Positions 59,897 through 64,000 of a DNA stretch of 64,000 nt are shown piece after piece. Source of the DNA: Leptospira semungkisensis (lineage in GTDB: Bacteria; Spirochaetota; Leptospiria; Leptospirales; Leptospiraceae); contig NZ_RQEP01000018.1 of assembly GCF_004770055.1 (NCBI RefSeq), positions 372,001-436,000 on the forward strand. Reading direction: 5' to 3'. How positions within the stretch are numbered: position 1 is the stretch's first letter; every line of letters begins with the position of its first letter. Position numbers and translations under genes: made by a program. Under the pieces are notes generated by a model that was not told the DNA's origin, searched no databases, and saw only the letters and a list, made by a program, of their open reading frames with translations.

Positions 59897-61218
59897 GATG
59901 CCAACCAAGTTCCCATCATATCGTATTCGTAAAAAGACTCCACTTTCACTTTACCTATCATTCCAGGCTTCAGAGAAGGATCCTCGACATACACAACCTC
60001 GTCGATCTCAGGAGCATCTTGGAAACGGCGCACAATTGCAGTTCCTTCTTCGACTCCGTCGACAATTGCAGGATATGTTTTTCCGATCCTGGACTCGTGG
60101 ATCTCTTGCAGTATTTTCAAATGAGCGTCCCTGATCAGATTGATCCGTTTCGCTTTTTCCTTTTCGGAAACGGTCTGAGAGACCTCTGCACCCTTGGTCC
60201 CTTCTTGCGGGGAATAAGAGAATAAATTCAGTTTTTCTGGTCGAGTCTCTTCTACAAAGCGAAGGATCTCATCCACATCTTCTCCGGTTTCTCCCGGAAA
60301 TCCTAAAATGAAAGAAGTCCTGATCTCCAGATCCGGGCGGACTTCTCTTGCGAGAGAATACAGATCCCTAAAAGCAAAATAACCTCCGCTTCGGTTCATG
60401 GATTTCAATACTCTCTCTGAAACATGTTGCAAAGGAGATTCCAAATAAGGAGCAATCTTAGGAATCTCTCCCATCAAACGAAGTATCTTTTCAGTCTTCT
60501 TGTCCGGATATAAGTATAAAAGTCTTAATATCTCCAGATTTTCCACATCGGATACTGCGCGGATCATATCTAAAAGCTTATCGCTATCTTTTCCGTAGTA
60601 CACAGTGTCTTGGGAAACAAGACAGATCTCTTTAGCGCCGGCAGAGATTGCTCTACGAGTATCCTTTAGGATCTCTTCTAAAGGAGAATCCACAAATTTG
60701 CCTCGAAGGGAAGGAATAATGCAGAATGCACATCCTCGATTACAACCGTCGGAAACTTTTACATACGCGTAGGGTTTGGAATAATTCTCTATCTCGGGAG
60801 AAAGTATCATTCTCTCCAACAGATCCGAATTAAATTCAGTTTTTGTAATAGAAGAAAGCTCCCTTCGGAACGCTTCCTTGATGATTTTTCCGGCTTGGGA
60901 ATACTTTCCTGTTCCGAATACAAGATCCACTTCAGGGATCTCGGCGGAAATATCCTTAGGATAACGCTCCGCGAAGCAACCTACTACGACTAACTTCTGG
61001 CCTTCTTGCTTCTTGGTATGAGCCGCACCCAGAATTGTCTGGATGGTTTCCTCGGTCGCAGATCGGATAAAAGTACAAGTATTGATCAAATGGAAATCGG
61101 AATCTTCCGGACTCGTTGCCGGAAGAAATCCCTCTTCCAAAAGAGAATGGTGCATACTCATGGAGTCTACTGTGTTCTTAGGACATCCAAGAGTTGTTAT
61201 ATAGAACCTCTTTTCCAA
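59893..61218 (-). CDS. rimO: Ribosomal protein S12 methylthiotransferase RimO
   Basis: A radical SAM enzyme that methylthiolates Asp of ribosomal protein S12. The N-terminal MTTase domain has TTLGCPKNTVDSMSMHHSLL and INTCTFIRSATEE with cluster cysteines; the radical SAM motif is GCNRGCAFCIIPSLRGKFVD near residue 155; a TRAM domain closes the protein. SLRGKF favours RimO over MiaB. TTG 61218 appears to be the start (MEKRFYITTLG). 441 residues. Confidence 0.94.
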   Translation of the reverse strand: MEKRFYITTLGCPKNTVDSMSMHHSLLEEGFLPATSPEDSDFHLINTCTFIRSATEETIQTILGAAHTKKQEGQKLVVVGCFAERYPKDISAEIPEVDLVFGTGKYSQAGKIIKEAFRRELSSITKTEFNSDLLERMILSPEIENYSKPYAYVKVSDGCNRGCAFCIIPSLRGKFVDSPLEEILKDTRRAISAGAKEICLVSQDTVYYGKDSDKLLDMIRAVSDVENLEILRLLYLYPDKKTEKILRLMGEIPKIAPYLESPLQHVSERVLKSMNRSGGYFAFRDLYSLAREVRPDLEIRTSFILGFPGETGEDVDEILRFVEETRPEKLNLFSYSPQEGTKGAEVSQTVSEKEKAKRINLIRDAHLKILQEIHESRIGKTYPAIVDGVEEGTAIVRRFQDAPEIDEVVYVEDPSLKPGMIGKVKVESFYEYDMMGTWLAS

Positions 61219-61224
61219 ACGGAC

Positions 61225-62385
61225 CTACTCGCCCAGCTCCTTTATGATAAACTGAGTGCTATCGTAAGGATTCGGGGTTTTTACAAAAACTTTCTTCACT
61301 AATTTTCCGGGACGGCCTAGGACAACCTTAGCTTTTCCGTTTTGGATCATCTCCACTGCGGAACCGTCTCCCACTTTCAATTCCAATCTGTCTTTCGCTT
61401 CTAGAGATTTATTCTCTCCAGCTTGGATAAGGCCTCTAAATCCCATCTGGCCATCTATGATAAACTCAGCATAGCTCGGCTTCGCAAAGAATAAGGTCAC
61501 TTGGATCGGAACATCTCCCAAGGTCTTGGTAGAATCCTCGCCTTGAGCATTGTTCTGTACGGTAGTTCCTTGGCGCTGTTCTTCTTCACTTAAGGAAACA
61601 AGAACCTTTGCGGAACTTCCGGTCACGCTTTGTGCTGTGATCCGAATGCTTCTTCTGAGAGAAGAGATTTCAGGAATGGAATAGCTCAGTACTTTTTCCT
61701 GTCCTTCTGCCAAACGGAATTTATAGACCGTCAACTCCGGATACACATTGAATGCAAGCACAGCAGTATTGCTATCCGTACCTTGTTCTACGGAAGAAAT
61801 GAAAAGCTTACACTGTTGGTTAGACGCACTGAAGCTCACACCTTGGTTAGAAGTAAGAATAAAACTTTCCGGTCTTGTCTCGGGCACGGAGCGATTGATG
61901 AAATCTATATTCTCCGGTATCTCCAGCTTGCGGCTACTCTCCTCGGCTACATCACCGTCGGAAGAACCTCCGTCCACAAATGTGTATACCAAGAAGGAAG
62001 CTACCACCAACATCAATACAGAAGCGGCAGTGATGATCTTGTTCTTATCGAAATTAAAGTCGTAATAGAAGCTGGAAGTAGGTCGGGTCAACTCTTCCAA
62101 AGGAGCCTGGGACTCTTCAATTTTTTCCCCACGGTACAGATTGATCAGCATACCAGTGTCTAGCTTTAAATAGCTGCCGTAGTTTTTCAGGAAGCCTATA
62201 GTAAAGGTCTCTCCAGGAAACTGCGCATAATCCTCCGTCTCTAACGCAAGGATATATTTAACCGATATGTTCGTGTCCTTGGACACGTCTTTTACAGTGA
62301 GCTTTTTTTCCTCCCTAGCCTCTCTAAGGATTTGCCCTACTCTCTTCTGATTCAATTTAGCTCTCCTTTCCGAGGAAGATATCAC
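61225..62385 (-). CDS. RodZ-like protein (HTH_25, membrane helix, periplasmic domain)
   Basis: N-terminal helix-turn-helix ([20 protein letters not shown], then [33 protein letters not shown]) as in RodZ, a linker, one membrane helix (about residues 115-135) and a periplasmic part ending in a DUF4115-like domain ([36 protein letters not shown]). RodZ links MreB to the wall machinery; here the periplasmic region is larger (386 residues overall). Start ATG overlaps the lolA-like stop (ATGA). Confidence 0.85.
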   Translation of the reverse strand: MISSSERRAKLNQKRVGQILREAREEKKLTVKDVSKDTNISVKYILALETEDYAQFPGETFTIGFLKNYGSYLKLDTGMLINLYRGEKIEESQAPLEELTRPTSSFYYDFNFDKNKIITAASVLMLVVASFLVYTFVDGGSSDGDVAEESSRKLEIPENIDFINRSVPETRPESFILTSNQGVSFSASNQQCKLFISSVEQGTDSNTAVLAFNVYPELTVYKFRLAEGQEKVLSYSIPEISSLRRSIRITAQSVTGSSAKVLVSLSEEEQRQGTTVQNNAQGEDSTKTLGDVPIQVTLFFAKPSYAEFIIDGQMGFRGLIQAGENKSLEAKDRLELKVGDGSAVEMIQNGKAKVVLGRPGKLVKKVFVKTPNPYDSTQFIIKELGE

Positions 62386-63119
62386 TCTTCCGAAACCAGG
62401 GGATTATTTACGATTTTCGAATTTCCATCCGGACGGAAATTGAATACTCCATCCTCTATATCTGCGTTCCGATCTACACCGAAGAATTCAACGGTGGTCA
62501 CTTTTCCTCTTCCGTCGCTTGCTACAGCCTTCTTAATGAAGTAAGTCTCTGCGTCCACGGAAAGGATCATGGTCTCATAGCCTCCGATCTTCTCTCTCTG
62601 CTCCAAGGCCAATACGAAATATTTACGATTGTCTTTCTGAGAGATTTGAGGCTGTTCTATAGAATCGAATTTATAATGATATTTTCTGAAAATACGAGAA
62701 AGACCTTCTTCCGTTGCAGGTGAGAAGATGGGACCTGATTTATTCGATTTATTTAATGTAAGGTCCTGTTTACCTGCAGCATTCAAACGCTTGATAAAGA
62801 TCCAAAGAGTCTTGCCGTCGGAAACGATCTCATCACCAGCAGGATCGGAAAATTCATATTTGATCTTTCCGCCCTTCTTATAATAGCACACACCTTTCTT
62901 AGTGGTGACTTTTTTATTGGCTTCCGTTTGGATCATGAAGTCCGCTTTGTAGGATTGAAGATCGGAAAAGTTCTTTCTGACTTTTTTTACGACCTCGGAC
63001 GGAGAATTCCAATTATGCTTCGCGGAAGACTGAGCGCCTAAGTCCAGGATAAAGAATAAAACGACCAAACTAAGGATTGGCGTCCGTAATAGAGAAACAA
63101 CGGTTCTGGTATCTTTCAT
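62382..63119 (-). CDS. LolA-like outer-membrane lipoprotein carrier protein
   Basis: A signal peptide ([21 protein letters not shown]) precedes a LolA-type beta domain: [58 protein letters not shown], and [20 protein letters not shown]. It should ferry lipoproteins through the periplasm. 245 residues, somewhat longer than E. coli LolA. It shares the operon with rodZ-like and ftsK genes, as lolA often lies beside ftsK in bacteria. Confidence 0.88.
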   Translation of the reverse strand: MKDTRTVVSLLRTPILSLVVLFFILDLGAQSSAKHNWNSPSEVVKKVRKNFSDLQSYKADFMIQTEANKKVTTKKGVCYYKKGGKIKYEFSDPAGDEIVSDGKTLWIFIKRLNAAGKQDLTLNKSNKSGPIFSPATEEGLSRIFRKYHYKFDSIEQPQISQKDNRKYFVLALEQREKIGGYETMILSVDAETYFIKKAVASDGRGKVTTVEFFGVDRNADIEDGVFNFRPDGNSKIVNNPLVSEE

Positions 63120-63218
63120 TCTCGAGTGATGCCGGGATTTTTTTCCAGGATGGAGAGTATCGGCCCCCCTGTCACTTGGTTTCTTTTCCGGGCTAGAAAA
63201 TTCCCCGAAGACCCGCTT

Positions 63219-64000
63219 TTAGGCGGATCTCAGAATTTCCCGGCCCTTAGAACCTAGAATAGGAGAAACATATCCCCTCTCTTCCATAAGTTCCATGATC
63301 CTAGCGGCCCGATTGTATCCGATTTTCAAGCGTCTCTGCAAGTAACTCGCGCTCGCTTTTCGATCAGTTCGAACGATCTCCCAAGCCTTATCGAAAAGTT
63401 CCTCATCCATTTCTTCCATGGAATCGGATTCTGACTCTTCTTCCAGATCGAATTCCACATAGGTAGGAGCTCCGTATTTCTTTGCCTCATCCACGATCTT
63501 TTCGATCTCTTCTTCCGAAATGAAAGGAGCCTGAATACGAGCCAGATCCGCCGAGGTAGGAGACTTATAGAGCATGTCTCCTTTTCCAAGAAGAGACTCC
63601 GCTCCATTCATATCCAGAATGATCTTAGAGTCCGTTTTTTGAGCCACATGGAAGGCAATCCTGGCAGGACAGTTTGCCTTGATAAGACCAGTGATCACAT
63701 CCACAGAAGGCCTTTGGGTCGCCATTACCAAATGGATCCCCACTGCTCTCGACTTCTGGCTGATACGAGTGATCGCATCTTCCAAGTCCTTGCCGGAGAC
63801 CATCATAAGATCTGCAAGCTCATCGATAAACACCACGAGGTAAGGCATCTTGCTATAGCCTTCCTTATGATAATGCTCTTCTACCTTTTCGTTATAAGAA
63901 CGGAAGTCCCTGCATTTCAATTGGGACACTGCCTCATACCTTGCTTCCATCTCCTGGATGACCCAAGAGAGAGACTTGGTTGCCTTACGAGCATCCTTGA
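63219..64000 (-). CDS. ftsK: DNA translocase FtsK/SpoIIIE, C-terminal part (continues past window)
   Basis: The visible 260 codons run in frame to the right edge. The motor carries [40 protein letters not shown] (Walker B), [24 protein letters not shown] helix text ([20 protein letters not shown]), [20 protein letters not shown] and [13 protein letters not shown]; the gamma winged helix for KOPS reading is [20 protein letters not shown] and [16 protein letters not shown]. Walker A lies outside. The lolA-like gene follows after 99 bases. Confidence 0.95.
   Translation of the reverse strand, partial: KDARKATKSLSWVIQEMEARYEAVSQLKCRDFRSYNEKVEEHYHKEGYSKMPYLVVFIDELADLMMVSGKDLEDAITRISQKSRAVGIHLVMATQRPSVDVITGLIKANCPARIAFHVAQKTDSKIILDMNGAESLLGKGDMLYKSPTSADLARIQAPFISEEEIEKIVDEAKKYGAPTYVEFDLEEESESDSMEEMDEELFDKAWEIVRTDRKASASYLQRRLKIGYNRAARIMELMEERGYVSPILGSKGREILRSA

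Noticed and set aside
63140..63170. Sigma-28 promoter before the lolA-like gene
   Set aside because: GAAA-N15-GCCGATAC is seen, but the 7-mer GCCGATA recurs by chance (also near 3778) and the gene has no flagellar link.

Overview
This window looks like chromosomal DNA of a Leptospira species. The evidence is a FlaA-type periplasmic flagellar sheath protein, a heme oxygenase, a Kdo transferase for LPS, many small lineage-style exported proteins, frequent TTG start codons and tRNA genes without an encoded CCA. By eye the base composition is in the mid-forties percent G+C, which would fit one of the higher-GC Leptospira clades better than L. interrogans or L. biflexa. That is an inference; no alignment or search was run. 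No insertion sequence, prophage, integrase, CRISPR array or rRNA operon was seen.

Layout. 1-6444: a diguanylate cyclase, initiator tRNA, proC with its PLP-binding partner, a coiled-coil membrane protein, a FlaA-family protein, a HAD phosphatase and waaA. 6445-8700: nadE, flanked by two copies of an 87-base two-hairpin repeat. 8715-18462: a divergent pair of exported proteins, rsmI, flgM behind a sigma-28-like promoter, a degenerate iron-alcohol-dehydrogenase homologue, a bactofilin, recJ, pcnB, an M23 peptidase and an Lgt-family protein. 18463-28757: DsbD-type reductase, a beta-barrel porin, a tyrosine-rich exported protein, glnA behind a textbook sigma-54 promoter, tRNA-Met, a twin-CX3C secreted protein and thiGH. 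28764-42318: a short SMC without a recognisable hinge, a Maf/MptE-like protein, a membrane-anchored SUKH protein, srkA, hemO plus an MFS transporter, an EAL protein, transporters and small unknowns. 42402-52752: plsY-der-smpB, a large midasin-like AAA+/VWA protein, an aminotransferase, a prepilin peptidase, pdxH, ribBA and ribE.

From 64000 down to 52147 the minus strand carries one tightly packed gene train: ftsK, lolA-like, rodZ-like, rimO, pgsA, trpD, yajC, an unknown bitopic protein, secD, secF, ribD, ribE. Several of its junctions are ATGA or TTGA overlaps. It mixes cell division and envelope assembly, protein export and vitamin synthesis, so co-expression is more likely than a single pathway.

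The most unusual items are the solitary tandem-AAA plus VWA protein (44932-47964), the short hinge-poor SMC, the near-perfect inverted repeat covering the srkA start codon, the compensatory two-hairpin repeat family, the sigma-54 promoter of a glutamine synthetase lacking the adenylylation tyrosine, and the unknown protein embedded between yajC and secD. No multi-gene defence or biosynthetic island stands out; most of the window is core genome.
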